NCBI GenBank assembly: GCA_014871385.1
Contig: CM026426.1
Coordinates: 67,355,692-67,419,691 of the forward strand
Source: Ceratodon purpureus
Lineage: Eukaryota > Streptophyta > Bryopsida > Pseudoditrichales > Ditrichaceae
Reading direction: 5' to 3'
DNA: 64,000 bases
The first letter of the stretch is position 1. Each line of letters starts with the position of its first letter. Below the pieces are notes generated by a model. It was not told the DNA's origin. It was given only the letters and a program-made list of their open reading frames with translations, and ran no database searches. Below, piece by piece: positions 1 through 11,097 of this stretch. Both the position numbers and the translations under genes were made by a program.

Positions 1-811
1 TCCCTCGCTGTCCAGCTGCGCCTCCTCTTCTTGCAGCCTTCGGGTCCCGGTCTCCTCTCCTTCAAACCCTAGCTGCTCCCCTCTGTTTCTGCTGTGATTC
101 TGAGCTGCCCAACGGCGCAGCCTATCTCCTAAGGGGATAGCTGCCGCCCTCCCAAGCTGCTCTCCTTCTTGCCTCCAGCCCGTGCTATGTGTCTCCGGAG
201 CTCCCTTCTGCCCTCCCCTAGCTGTGCTGCTCCAGCGAAAAAAGGCTGGGTCCTTCGTCTTGTAGAGGTAATATACCTCTGCCCTTCTCTCTGGCCAAAC
301 TTCTTCATCCGCATTGGATGAACGTCCCGCTGGCGGATTTTCATCCGTAGTGGATGATCTTCCTGTTGGATGAATTTCATCAAGACTGGATGAAAACCCT
401 AGTCTTCGACTTTCATCCCTAAGGGATGAAAGTTCTAGTCTTCCTTCTCTAGTGAATAAGCCTCTTGTTTGCCCGTTTCCATCCACAGGGGATGAAATCC
501 GCCTATTGGAGAGACTCTGTTCTGACCCGCCACAGTGGAACTGCTCCCTTGGCTGCTCCATTTCCTGTTCCCGTTTCACAGAAATAATTCCCACAACCCC
601 ACAAAAAACTGCAGACTGCTTCCTTTCTTTCTCTTCTGCCCCTTTTTTGATTCCTTCCACTTTTCTAATTATTTTTTCTTTTTGATTTTTTCCTTTCGTC
701 TATAATTTTTTCCTCTATTTCGCCTTCATCCTCTTTTTCTAACCCCTGTTCCTTTTCCCACCTGTTCTGCTGCCTCTCTTGTTTTTCCTGTCCTTGTTCT
801 TCTCTGCTGCC

Positions 812-2179
812 CTACTCCTGTCTGTTCTTGTTTTGAAGGTCTTGATCTTCGCCCTGGTCTTCTTTGCTTCTGTCTATCTGGTCTTGTGCTACTTCTTGGT
901 CTTGTCTGCTGCCTTGGTCCTGTGCTTCGTCCTTGTCTTTTCTGCTGCTTTGGTCCTGTGGTCCTGGTGTCTTGCTAGTGCTGGCACTACCCTGTCCACC
1001 AAAACTGGTCCCTTCCTGGCCTGCGTAAGCACTATCCCCCTTTTGCTGTTCGACCAATCCCTTGGTCGAATCTCCAGGTGTCACAGTAACAAGCTGGTCT
1101 TGGTCGTAGAACCTGTATGGCTTCAGCTTGTTGATGTTTACAATCACTGGGTCAGGCTCGAAATTCTGCACTGAAACCAACAAAGCAGTATTGTTAGGCA
1201 GTCTGTACTGGATCCTGTAAGGCCCAAACCACCTGCTCTTGAATTTACCCACATGCTCCTTGTGTCCCTTGGGGAACCAGAGTACGTAGTCCCCAATCTG
1301 AAAATCCTTCCGCTTGTAATGCTGTTGGCTCCAAAGCGACCTGTTCCACTGTCTGGCTCCTGCAACCTCCTGTGCATCCGGCCTGGTGGTGTCCATCTGC
1401 TCCAAGTCTGCTACCCTGGCCTGCAACACTCGAGCTGGTGTATATTCGATGTCCAGACTGGTCCTCTTGGTTGGAACTAAGTATTCCGTGGGCATTAATG
1501 GATGCAGCCCATATACCAGTTGAAATGGCGTATACCTTGTTGTCACCTTGAAAGCAATCCTATATGAAAACAACACTGTATGCAAGTGTTCATCTCAATC
1601 TGTCCTCTTCTCATTGACCAGTTTGCTAAGCAATTGGCCAATTACCTTGTTGGTTGATTCTGCCTGGCCATTACCCTGGGGGTAATAGGTCGTAGAAGTC
1701 CGGTGCTGGAGCAGAAAATGCTCCACCAGGTGCTCAATGGCCTCATTAATAAAATGAGAACCCTGCTCACTGACCAGTGTCAAAGGACACCCGTACCTGG
1801 TGAGTATCTGCTCATATAAAAACTTTGCGGTCACTGCTGCTGAATTTGTCCTTAATGCCCTGGCCTCCACCCACTTGGTAGCATAATCTGTAGCCACCAG
1901 TATATACCTGTTTCCTGTTTTGGTTGCCATAGGCTTGACTGGTCCTATAAAATCCAGCCCCCATTTCATGAACGGCTCTGCTGGCATACTGGTCACCAGT
2001 GTGGCCAGTCCAGTATTCGCCATTCCTCCCACTCTCTGGCACCTGTCACAGGCCTTACAGTATTCAGACACATCCCTGTGTACTGCTGGCCACCAGTACC
2101 CTGCATCCAATATCTTCCTGGTGGTTATTTCCTGAGAAAAGTGACCACCAGCTGCTCCATAGTGCATCTCCTTCATCAC
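812..2179 (-). CDS. Element A integrase region
   Basis: Retroviral-type integrase, which inserts the DNA copy of the element into the host chromosome. The start of the region carries an HHCC zinc-binding module ([12 protein letters not shown] followed by [12 protein letters not shown]). The catalytic core then begins at [11 protein letters not shown], continues through [13 protein letters not shown], and carries [10 protein letters not shown] near its end. The part nearest 812 is the basic C-terminal tail, including [13 protein letters not shown], and ends in a low-complexity stretch rich in D, Q and K. It is a fossil part of element A. I see no host function. Confidence 0.85.
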
Positions 2180-2188
2180 CGTCTCTGC

Positions 2189-3919
2189 CTAGACCGGGTC
2201 CAGTACCCTCCTGAGAACCTGATCCTGGCCCTTCTTGTACAGTACCCCCTTGATCAGGGTATATGGCAGTGCCTTGAGGGCCAGTTTCCGCTGCTCCTCC
2301 TTGGTCAGATCCTGCCGTACAACTCCAGTTCGAAGGTAAGAACTGACATCTTCTAACCACTCTGGCTTCACATAAAACAGACTGGCATCCGTAGTCTGGT
2401 CGTCAATCCCTGTTGCTGGTTCTCCATTGGGCAGTCTCGACAGTGCATCTGCTACTCCATGGTTCTTCCCTGGCTTGTACACCACAGTGAAATCATATTC
2501 CTGAAGCAGCAGCAGCCACCTCGCAATCCTTCCCAACACTTGTGGTTTATTGACCAGGTACACCAGTGCCATATGGTCAACATAAAAAACAAACTTATTG
2601 CCTAGCAAATAATGTCTATACTTGTTCAAAGCATAAACCATGGCTAAGGCTTCCCTCTCAGTAGTACCGTAATTCTTCTCAGCAGAATTCAAAAGTCTAC
2701 TGGCATATGAAATTGGCTGGTCACACTTCCCTGTTGGGTTCTGGGCCAGCATCACCCCCACTGCAATATTTGAAGCATCAGTATGCACATGAAACTCCAG
2801 GTCCCACCTTGGAGCAATCAAGATCGGTGCATTCTCGTACTGCTCCTTAATCTTCACCCATGCTTGCTCACACTGGATGGACCAGATAAAGTCCTCAGTC
2901 TTCCTCATTAGTCTGGTGATGGGCTCCATGATATGAGCATAGGCCTTGATGTAACACCTGTTGAACTGGGCAAAACCGTTAAAAACCTGGATATCAACTG
3001 ATTTCTGGGGTCTAGGCATTTTCTCAATGGCCTCAATTTTGTTGGGGTCCGGAAACTTACCTTCCTTAGACACAATATGGCCCAGGATGATACCAGAAAA
3101 CACCAATGAAGCACATTTTTCAGGGTTCAGGCTTATGCCATACTCCCGACATTTCTGAAAACATTTTCTCAACTTGACCAGATGACTCACTATGTCACTG
3201 TAAACACTGAAATCATCCAAGAACAGTTTCATGAATTCACCAATAAAATCACGAAAAGCACGGTTTACTTCCCTCTGGTAGGTTGGTGGAGCATTCTTCA
3301 GTCCAAATGGCATCACCACCCATACAAAGGCCCCCCATTCTGTCACAAAGGCAGTCTTGTACCGGTCCTCTGGTGCTATCCGAATCTGGTGGTACCCGGA
3401 GTACCCATCCAGAAATGAGTACTGCTCATGTCCTGCCACAGTATCCAACACCTCCTCAGTAAATGGCAGTGAATCCTTTTTAGTAGCAGCATTCAACTTT
3501 CTGAAATCAATGCAAATTCTCAATTTTCCATTTTTCTTAGGCACAATAACAATGGGTGATAACCAGGTGGCATCCTCCACTGGTGCTATAAACCCGGCCT
3601 GAAGCAGTTTGTCCAGATCCTGCTTCACAATACTGGCGTAGTTTGGATTCATCCGATATCTGGCCTGGTGTGCTGGTGGTATGTCCTTCTCCAGCTCTAT
3701 CCTGTGCTGTGCAATTGAGGGCGGAATGCCCTTCAGATCCTTGTAGGTCCAGGCAAACACATCCTTGTACTCCCTGAACAGGGCCTCTCCTTCCCTGGCC
3801 TGCTCTGGGCTGATATGTGCATTGATTTGCACATACTGGGGTTCCTCCTCTGTTCCTAGATTCATCTTCCTTAACTGCTCAGACTCTGGTAAGGTCCAAG
3901 CAACAATCTTCAACTTCAA
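2189..3919 (-). CDS. Element A reverse transcriptase and RNase H region
   Basis: Ty3/gypsy reverse transcriptase joined to RNase H, the enzymes that copy the element RNA into DNA. By eye, reverse transcriptase covers about residues 90-270, with RICIDFRKLNAAT, VMPFGLKNAPPTYQR and the catalytic box FLDDFSVYSD. The RNase H domain follows at about residues 370-490, with HTDASNIAVGVMLAQ, YGTTEREALAMVYAL and the tail HGVADALSRLPNG. It lies between the gag-protease region and integrase in the usual order. It is part of fossil element A. Confidence 0.9.
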   Translation of the reverse strand: MKLKIVAWTLPESEQLRKMNLGTEEEPQYVQINAHISPEQAREGEALFREYKDVFAWTYKDLKGIPPSIAQHRIELEKDIPPAHQARYRMNPNYASIVKQDLDKLLQAGFIAPVEDATWLSPIVIVPKKNGKLRICIDFRKLNAATKKDSLPFTEEVLDTVAGHEQYSFLDGYSGYHQIRIAPEDRYKTAFVTEWGAFVWVVMPFGLKNAPPTYQREVNRAFRDFIGEFMKLFLDDFSVYSDIVSHLVKLRKCFQKCREYGISLNPEKCASLVFSGIILGHIVSKEGKFPDPNKIEAIEKMPRPQKSVDIQVFNGFAQFNRCYIKAYAHIMEPITRLMRKTEDFIWSIQCEQAWVKIKEQYENAPILIAPRWDLEFHVHTDASNIAVGVMLAQNPTGKCDQPISYASRLLNSAEKNYGTTEREALAMVYALNKYRHYLLGNKFVFYVDHMALVYLVNKPQVLGRIARWLLLLQEYDFTVVYKPGKNHGVADALSRLPNGEPATGIDDQTTDASLFYVKPEWLEDVSSYLRTGVVRQDLTKEEQRKLALKALPYTLIKGVLYKKGQDQVLRRVLDPV

Positions 3920-4003
3920 AACCTTCTCCCTGGCTGGTGTCTCATCTACCTCAACATCACCCTCCTCAAAGGTATAGAAGTGATCTGGATAGGCTCGACC
4001 TGG

Positions 4004-6523
4004 TCACCCTTCCTGGTCCGCATGCTGGTTCTGGCTTGGATTCTGGTCCTTAGACTCGTCCTTCAGCCTGTCATGAGTCTCTGACTGGTTTTGGTCCTGG
4101 TCTTGCGACTTGAACTGGTCCCTGTCCTTGCCCTTGGTCTGGTTCTGGTCCTTGGTCCTGCATTGGTCTTGGTCCTGGTCCAGTGGTGGTATCGTAACTG
4201 TCCCAATTGCCATCAGATCCTGCTCTGTAGCCAACCACCTTGCTTCCTCCTCATCTGTTAGTCCTTCAGTGAAATTGTAACAGACCAGGACCTCAGGCAG
4301 TTTAGGCCTGGGCCCTTTCCTTTGACTGACTGAGACAGTTTTAACTGTCCCATTACCTCTAATAGTGACCAGATTATTACCCCAGTCATGATTCACCTTA
4401 GCATCAATTAACCAAGGACGACCTAGCAACATACTATATGCTTCATTGACCTCCTTGTTTTTAATCACTGTCAAAGTGATAAGGTAAGGGATACCATGAA
4501 TGTGAATTTTCACGTTTCGTATCATCCCCACCAGATCCACCACTGTCTGGTCTGCCATCCTTAGTCTGAAGGGTGCAAGCTGGGGGTTCTTCAGTCTCAA
4601 ACGCTTACGCTCCTCCTCAGTGATTAGGTTGACACCAGATCCACCATCCAATAGTACATTGTCCAGGGTTCCACTGCCAATCTGCACAGTCAACACCAGC
4701 AGTTCCTTGTCAACATTTATAGCCAGACTGCTGATCAAATTTGGCTTATTTACCTCACTGGTCTTCGGCTTCACTGCTGGTATCGGGTCTCGTCCAGAAT
4801 CCTTCTCTGGTCCTAACTCCGGGAACAGATGTGCCTTCACATAATTAGTGATGTTTGGGGCAACCTTAAGTAACTGCCCCAATGACACTGTGATTGGACT
4901 GTCTAGTATCTTCCTGCCCTCCAGGTCCACGTAGTGCTGGTCTCGGCTGCCCTCTGAACTGGTTGCTGTCGGAATTCCTGGTCCCGATTGCTCAGTCTTC
5001 AGGTTATAATCAAGGGCATCAGAATCTGGAAACCCTGCCCACTCACTGTCCAGTAAATCGCCCTCAGCTGTCTCCTTAGCTGCTGGTGCCTTGTCTGTTT
5101 TGGCCTGCTCTGCTGCTCTGGCCTCCTCCTCTTCCTTAAGCAGGATCTCCTTCAAGGCCTCCAACATAGAGTTCCTGAGTCGTTCCTCCTCCTGCCAGTC
5201 TTCTCTGGTCCTGGCCTTCCTTGGTTCTGGTACCTTGGACTGGTCTTCAATTGGAGGTAGTCCTGCCTTCCTCCTCTGTGCTCTAGTCATGCTAGCCACG
5301 TTCACCTGGTCCTCGGGATCCTCCAGCAGTTCTATCTCCACATTATTGACCTGATGGTCTGGTTTCTTGGTTCCCTGGTCCCCTTGTGTTCGGAACTGGT
5401 CCCACTGGGCCTTCAGAGGGCAATTCCAACTCCTGTGCCCTGTTCCCCCACACAAATAACAACGTTTGGGCTTGTCACCATAACTCCCCTGCTGGCCATT
5501 ACCTGGTCTGGTGTTAGATGACCTTTGGTACCCCTGGTTGTAGTTACTGTTGTAGGTGGCTGTTGGCTTTGGGGCAGACACTTCGTTCACTCCTACTGGT
5601 TCCTCTCCTTCTTTCTTCATACCTGGTCCCCTCTGATTTGCTGGGTTGTACGAGCAGTCACGATCGTCATGGCCCATCTTCTTGCATGTGCCACAGATTC
5701 GCCTAGGGGCATACGGACCTGGTTCTTTCCAGGTCACAGTTGCTGGCTTACTGGTCGGCTCCACCTTCTTAACTTCAATCTTGGTTGGCTTACCACTAGA
5801 ATCGGTGCAGTTTTCTTCACACCTTAGAGCAGCATCCACCAACTCTGTCAGGGTCTTCACTGGTGCAATACTGGTCGTAATCTTTATGTACTCCAGTAAA
5901 CGTGCCCTGAAATTAGTAATCCGAAATCCCTCTCCAGGATCTGACTGCAGACACTTGATCAGGGTCATAAACCTGTCATAGTAATCCTGCACCTTCTCCC
6001 TATCTGCCTGCTTGAAGGACTTCAACTCCCTGTAAACTGCTTCATCTGTGGTCTGGTCCTTGTACCTCCTCCGGAAGGCTGCTTTGACCTCCTCCCATGA
6101 ACAATAAAGATGACTCTCCAGAAAATTCTCATACCAGGCCCCAACCTTATCTAGTAAGGTGGTTCCCATCAGGTTGATGATAACCTGCTCATCAGTTTCC
6201 CCATTGTGCCACAAGGTGCGCTCAAACTGACGAATATGAGCATCAGGATTTGTACCTTCTTTGTACTTGGAGTATGGCAGTGGCTTCCTATGTGCCATAC
6301 TGACTGGTCCTGATGCTGGCAGTTCGACTGGTCCTCCAGCTGGTGGATAGACTGGTGGTATGCCTGGTCTGCCCACTGGTAGATACACTGGTAATACCCC
6401 TGATCTTCCATCCGGTGGATACACTGGTGGAATGCTTGGTCTTCCGACTGGTGGATACAGTGGTGGTACCGGCTGCTCTAGATAACTGTTGGCCGCAGGG
6501 GCCACTCGTACTCCAATTCCCAC
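4004..6523 (-). CDS. Element A gag and aspartic protease region
   Basis: The first part matches the retrotransposon gag family (about residues 90-260, including WHNGETDEQVIINLMG and SWEEVKAAFRRRY), which forms the particle shell. Two cysteine-histidine knuckles follow: CGTCKKMGHDDRDC, and CYLCGGTGHRSWNC near residue 355. A pepsin-like retroviral protease segment with LLDGGSGVNLI lies near residue 660. The N-terminus is made of tandem short repeats around PVYPPxGRP, and the C-terminus is a DQDQ-rich low-complexity tail. Both are unusual for gag and probably reflect slippage on simple codon repeats. It is part of fossil element A. Confidence 0.85.
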   Translation of the reverse strand: MGIGVRVAPAANSYLEQPVPPLYPPVGRPSIPPVYPPDGRSGVLPVYLPVGRPGIPPVYPPAGGPVELPASGPVSMAHRKPLPYSKYKEGTNPDAHIRQFERTLWHNGETDEQVIINLMGTTLLDKVGAWYENFLESHLYCSWEEVKAAFRRRYKDQTTDEAVYRELKSFKQADREKVQDYYDRFMTLIKCLQSDPGEGFRITNFRARLLEYIKITTSIAPVKTLTELVDAALRCEENCTDSSGKPTKIEVKKVEPTSKPATVTWKEPGPYAPRRICGTCKKMGHDDRDCSYNPANQRGPGMKKEGEEPVGVNEVSAPKPTATYNSNYNQGYQRSSNTRPGNGQQGSYGDKPKRCYLCGGTGHRSWNCPLKAQWDQFRTQGDQGTKKPDHQVNNVEIELLEDPEDQVNVASMTRAQRRKAGLPPIEDQSKVPEPRKARTREDWQEEERLRNSMLEALKEILLKEEEEARAAEQAKTDKAPAAKETAEGDLLDSEWAGFPDSDALDYNLKTEQSGPGIPTATSSEGSRDQHYVDLEGRKILDSPITVSLGQLLKVAPNITNYVKAHLFPELGPEKDSGRDPIPAVKPKTSEVNKPNLISSLAINVDKELLVLTVQIGSGTLDNVLLDGGSGVNLITEEERKRLRLKNPQLAPFRLRMADQTVVDLVGMIRNVKIHIHGIPYLITLTVIKNKEVNEAYSMLLGRPWLIDAKVNHDWGNNLVTIRGNGTVKTVSVSQRKGPRPKLPEVLVCYNFTEGLTDEEEARWLATEQDLMAIGTVTIPPLDQDQDQCRTKDQNQTKGKDRDQFKSQDQDQNQSETHDRLKDESKDQNPSQNQHADQEG

Positions 6524-6835
6524 TGATGGTCTGGTCCCAATTGATGCTCCTCCAACTGCATCCGCTGTTCTTCGAAACCCTGTACCTATACCGGGGGCTC
6601 CTGTTCCTATGTCTGTTCCTCCCCCTGGCTAGTACACCAACTAGGGTGCCTCTGGCTGGTATAGATCACCAGTATGGTGATCCACATAAGACGTTGATGC
6701 TCCCCTTCCTGGCAATGGTCATGCTGGTCGGGTCTGGGGTTGGAAGTGGCTCTCTGCTGGTCCTTGGAATACAGCAGTTGCTTGAACTGGTACTCCCATT
6801 ACCTCTGCTGCTTCTAAAGGACCAACTCTTCCACC

Positions 6836-8248
6836 CTATACCTCAGACTGTTCAAATCCTGGCCACAGGTTCCCCTTCTGCTGAGCCTGTAGCTTCTGGC
6901 TTTCTTCTCTTAAAACCTCCTGCCACCTATACAAGGTTGCCTGGCGGTTTGCTTCTTGTTTCTCCTCCTCCTTCTTCTTCTGGTCCTCCAGCCTCTGGGC
7001 CTCCTGCCACAGGCGCATAGCCTCCTGGCGTAACAGGTCCTGCTGCATGGCCTCCTGCTTCTCTGCTGCTTGCTTGATCTCTTCCCTCCTTTGAACCTCC
7101 CGCCAGGTTCTAAGGGCTTCCTGCCTTTGTCTCTCCTGGTCCTGCTCTTCTATCCTCTTGGACTCCTGCCATAACCTCATGGCTTCCTTCATTTGAATTT
7201 CTTCCCTGTTTTTTTGCTCCCAAGCCTGCATGGTTTCCTTGAACCTGGTGGCCTGTCCTAATTCCTCCATCTGGCGCCTGTACACCTCTTCCATGGTCTG
7301 CTGGTTCCTTCTGTCCCTCTCAGCGTGCCTCCTAGCTTGCTGTTGGACCTTGGACTGCTCCAGCTGCTTCCTGTCTTCTTCTTCTTCATCCAGCTCCAAT
7401 CCCTAAAACTGAACTGTCTGCTTCCTTGTGGTCTGATGTCCCTGTCTGCTGGTCCTGGTCGGATCTGAAGTGGGTACTGCAACTCCTGTAATCCTGTCTT
7501 CACTCTTGACCTGGTCCAGCTTCTTCTTCAGTGACTCCAGCGTCTCCACCAAGTCTCCTGGTGTCTGTATTCCAGGTCTTGGTGTATTAGGTCGGCTGGT
7601 GCTTCTCCTCTCCTCCTCTTGAAACTGGTCGTATGCTATTGCTGTCTCCAGTTGAGGATTCCAGCTGTGATGGATGTCTCCACCTCCTGATCTTGGAAAC
7701 TCCCTTCTGCTGGTCCTTGGTGATGGCATTGAGCCATCATACTTCTTGATCTCATCATCCTCCTGCCAGTTCTTGAAACTGGGACCAGGTTCGCCCTTAG
7801 CTGATCCTGTCCTCCTGCTTATTCCAAGCAGTGTCTCCTGGCTTGAATTTTCGCCCACTAGATCCATGTCAATCAAGTCCCTGGTCTTTCCTTCGGCAAT
7901 GCTCTCCTCCGAGCTGGGCTGCCCACCCATGTTCCTTCCTGGTTCAACTGCTGCTCTCTGCTGCTCCCTGAGCTCGTATCTGGCCAGCCTCTCTGCTGCC
8001 TGTCTTCTAGCCAACTCTTCCTTGTCCCACCCTTGGTAGCCGCCTTCCATATTAGGGGAGTCACTGCTTCTCCTTCCTGGTCCCTTCTGCTGGTGATCTT
8101 CTGGTCTTTCTGCTTCTCCAGTAAGTCGAGTCTGCCCCTCCAAGTGAACTCTTGGGTAGGTACCGTGGATCTCTGTCTCAGTACTCCTCTGGTCGCTGTG
8201 TGCTAGTCCTTCATACTCCTGGTCCCTGTCAGTACATCCCTCTGCCAC
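6836..8248 (-). CDS. Element A gag leader, long coiled coil
   Basis: Two open stretches upstream of gag, rich in charged residues. The part nearer gag (6836-7399) is a near-continuous heptad-like coiled coil with recurrent EAMRLWQEAQR units. The upstream part (7403-8248) is hydrophilic and low in predicted order, with proline, serine and arginine. I recognise no enzyme domain. The position suggests an N-terminal extension of gag or a separate leader protein in this lineage. Assignment to element A rests on strand, position and composition only. Confidence 0.55.
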
Positions 8249-9084
8249 CCTAGTCTGGTCCTTTGAGGATGTGTCAGTAGCTACTGCTCCACTTAGGTTG
8301 GTCCTAACTGCCTTTAGGTTGAAAAATATCCTTAGCCTAGATTTCTACCAGATTTCAAAGCAGTTCAGTCGAACAGTTTGTTTCTAAAGGACTGTCCTGG
8401 TTTTCCAGTCCTGCTCCTTTAGTTTTTAGAGAAACTGGTCCAATTTTTCACACTCCTAGCCTAGTTTGACTATTTTTTAACTAGATCTAGTGATTTTTAG
8501 GTCCAGTTTCCTTTCCAGACTCCTATCACTAGTCTCTAGCTTCCTTTCCTCATTTACTCCTGGTTCTCGTTTTTTACTGCCACATTTTTACTTAGACACT
8601 AGATCTACGACTGTTTTACTGGCTGTTCATTTTTTTCACTGCTGGTCAAAAATTCCTCCTACTGTTCATTGTAGTGCAACCTCAAATCAGTAGTAAACAG
8701 CAACTTACCTGGATCTGGCTGACTAACCTCCTTTTGCTGTAGAGCTGTCCTCAGCTCCTGAGATGCGCCTCCCCTCGAGCTTGCTGTTGACTGCTCCCAC
8801 CGGTTCTTGACTGCACACGTCCTGCCGTTACTGTTGAGAAGCTCCCCATCATTACTCAAAACTGCTACTGTTGCAGATCTGACTGCTGCAACAGCCACTG
8901 TTGCAGATCTTGTCACAATCACAAATCTAGTCACTGTTACGGATCTGGTTACAGTGACACTTAGATCTATTTCGGCCCTTCTAGATCGCCACTATACCTA
9001 CCACTTCTAGAACTGTACGGGTCAGGTACTGTCCCTGCGTGTGCAGCTAGCGCCACATGGTTTGAACTATTGCATGGTCGCCAA

Positions 9085-9909
9085 TGTGAAAGGAGTATTT
9101 TTACTCACTCCTTCAAAAATAAATACTGTCCTAAAACTCTCTGAAATCCTGAGAAAATTACTGTACTATCCCCCTGAAACTGCCCCAAATCCTGCCCTAG
9201 ATCTGAAACTGTCCACCTAGATCCACGAAAATTCTGGAGGTATATCCTCAGATCTGATACATATTCCTACTCTCCTTGGTCTGATCTACAATACCCACTC
9301 ATTTAAACACCAGATCTACTATACCCACCACGTGGATTAACCAACCTGGTCCTTCAACCACTCATTACTGCAAATCTAAGCATGTACACACAAATGTAAT
9401 CAATTCCTGTCCTTTACTCACTGTAAATCAGTACATCATACTGCTCCCTACTGCTAGCAATCCCTGGACCCTCGAGGATCCTCAAAACTGTCCTAGCAGC
9501 AACTCTCCTACAATCCTACAACACATCCTACACACTAAAATCTGAGAGCTCCAAAGAAAACTCCCAAGGGGAGAGAGAGAGAATGAGCTTCGCAGCCCCC
9601 TCCCTCGCAACCCCACCCAAAACCCTAGCCGTCACCTCAAAAACCCTAGCCGCCACCCTAAACCCTAACAGTTTTCATCCGACCACCAGACTTCATCCAA
9701 CCACCAGATTTCATCCATCCGACAGTTTTCATCCATCTGGCAATTTTCATCCAAAACTGTCAGTTCATCCAAAACAGAGTTACTGCAGGACAGGACAGTA
9801 ACTTAACAGGTTACTGTCTCCCCCTAGTAACTGCAGTTTTACTGCTCCTCTACAGTTTTACTGCTCCTCTATTCTACTACCTTAAATCCCCAGTTAACAG
9901 GTTGATACA
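9085..9909 (-). repeat. Candidate 5' LTR of element A
   Basis: The stretch opens with TGTGAAAGG and can be closed at GATACA, the TG...CA ends expected for an LTR. Just inside it, at 9068-9084, the minus strand reads TTGGCGACCATGCAATA, which could be a primer-binding site. The interval also holds telo-box-like AAACCCTA motifs at about 9630-9670 and a run of ttcatcc motifs. The other LTR is not in the window, so both edges are estimates. Confidence 0.4.
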
Positions 9910-11097
9910 ATTTTGTGCGCAAATTATGTCGTGAATGCTACTGGTCTATATGCTCAATCTCTTGTAATTAAATTATATGGCTTGCCAGCGGATAGTATCT
10001 GGGAAAGCCATTTTGCAAAAGTACCACATTTCAGCTTAGGTGTGAGGAGGCCATTTCTACACTCCCGCCTGTGTCGTTACCTCTATGTCACTCAAACTCG
10101 ACACTTCTGGAAAAGATTGGAAGAATGTCTATATAAATATTTCTCAGTCGAGTGGATATCAGAATTCAGTAGTCACTTTGATGTACACTAGTTAGTTCTT
10201 CTTGGTTCATTAGTCACTCCGTACGCACACTAGTTAGTTAGTAACTCACTAATCCATAGTTTAGTAAAGGTTAGTTCGCACTAATATTCTGAATAATTCA
10301 CTCACTAGTTAGTTACCTTGAAATGTGAAATGACCTCTTGCAGTGTTCCAGGTATAATGTGAACCTGATTGCCACGAACTGAGCACCGTCGTGGGTGTCA
10401 CAAGTCGGAAGGAGTGCTGTGACGGCTTAGTGCGCCTCTCACTCAATCACAAGCAACTTCATGTCACCTTGCTCCCCATCTCAACTCAATCAGCAACTTG
10501 GCTGCATGCTGTAATGAGCATTGAGACTTCCTTCTCCCAGAAAACCATTAAATTGGAACCACAGGTTCGCATTCTCTCCTCGCCCATTCTAAGAGCTCAT
10601 CTCGTGTATTCTCCTCCTCCTCTCATCGCCCATTCTGAGAGTTCAGCTCGTATTCTCCTCCTCCTCTCGTCGCCCATTCCGAGTGCACATAGACTGTATT
10701 CTCATCCTCGTTTTGTCGCCCGTTCTGAGAGCTCAGTTTGTATTCTCCTCCTTTTCTTGCCGTTCACTCACGACCTCGCTCTTCCACACACCTTCGAAGA
10801 ATCTCATATTGCAGGTTTCGTGTCTCTCCTGCATCCTCGACTATTTCCTTATGCGTTCAAGCTGCTCGTTCTATGTCATACATTTTTGTTTGTTCCGCAC
10901 CCCCTTTGCTGTTTGTTTCCGTCGACTTGAATGTCCAAGTTTGTTTTGATGCGCACCTTATTCGGTTCGAGCTCTCTGCGTTTGCATGAGATTGAAGTCA
11001 CTGTTTTGCGCACTTGTTATCCACCCAGTGCAGTCTGCGAAACCCTTCCCCCTCTCTGTGATGTGCTAACCTCAATGTCCCCATTGTCCCCTGCAAT
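9910..11097. other. Non-coding stretch with simple repeats
   Basis: No supported gene. It includes an actagttagt-rich patch at about 10190-10320 and the minisatellite listed separately. Open frames here follow from the biased composition of the repeat. Confidence 0.6.
10571..10770. repeat. About 45-bp minisatellite, four to five copies
   Basis: Units beginning CGCCCATTCT, followed by gagagctcag and a TATTCTCCTCCTC tail, start at about 10581, 10627, 10671 and 10717, with a degenerate unit near 10757. Spacing alternates between 44 and 46 bp. It lies about 330 bp upstream of the gene at 11098, so it could be in its promoter or 5' untranslated region. Confidence 0.8.

Larger units (their letters stand above)
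1..9909 (-). mobile_element. Ty3/gypsy LTR retrotransposon A (fossil, left end outside window)
   Basis: A minus-strand element with the order long gag leader, gag with zinc knuckles, aspartic protease, reverse transcriptase, RNase H and integrase. Integrase after RNase H is the Ty3/gypsy order. A candidate 5' LTR lies at the right (9085-9909). No matching 3' LTR is found in bases 1-811, so the left end is probably outside the window or too diverged. The coding part is broken, with roughly five breaks, so I treat it as an inactive, moderately old copy. Bases 1-811 are pyrimidine-rich and hold several ttcatcc motifs, which also recur in the candidate LTR near 9680-9770. Confidence 0.85.

Noticed and set aside
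9600-9670. Telomere repeat or telomere-fusion remnant (CCCTAAACCCTAA)
   Set aside because: Only a few AAACCCTA units, spaced irregularly; more like plant telo-box motifs in a leader or LTR than a telomeric tract.
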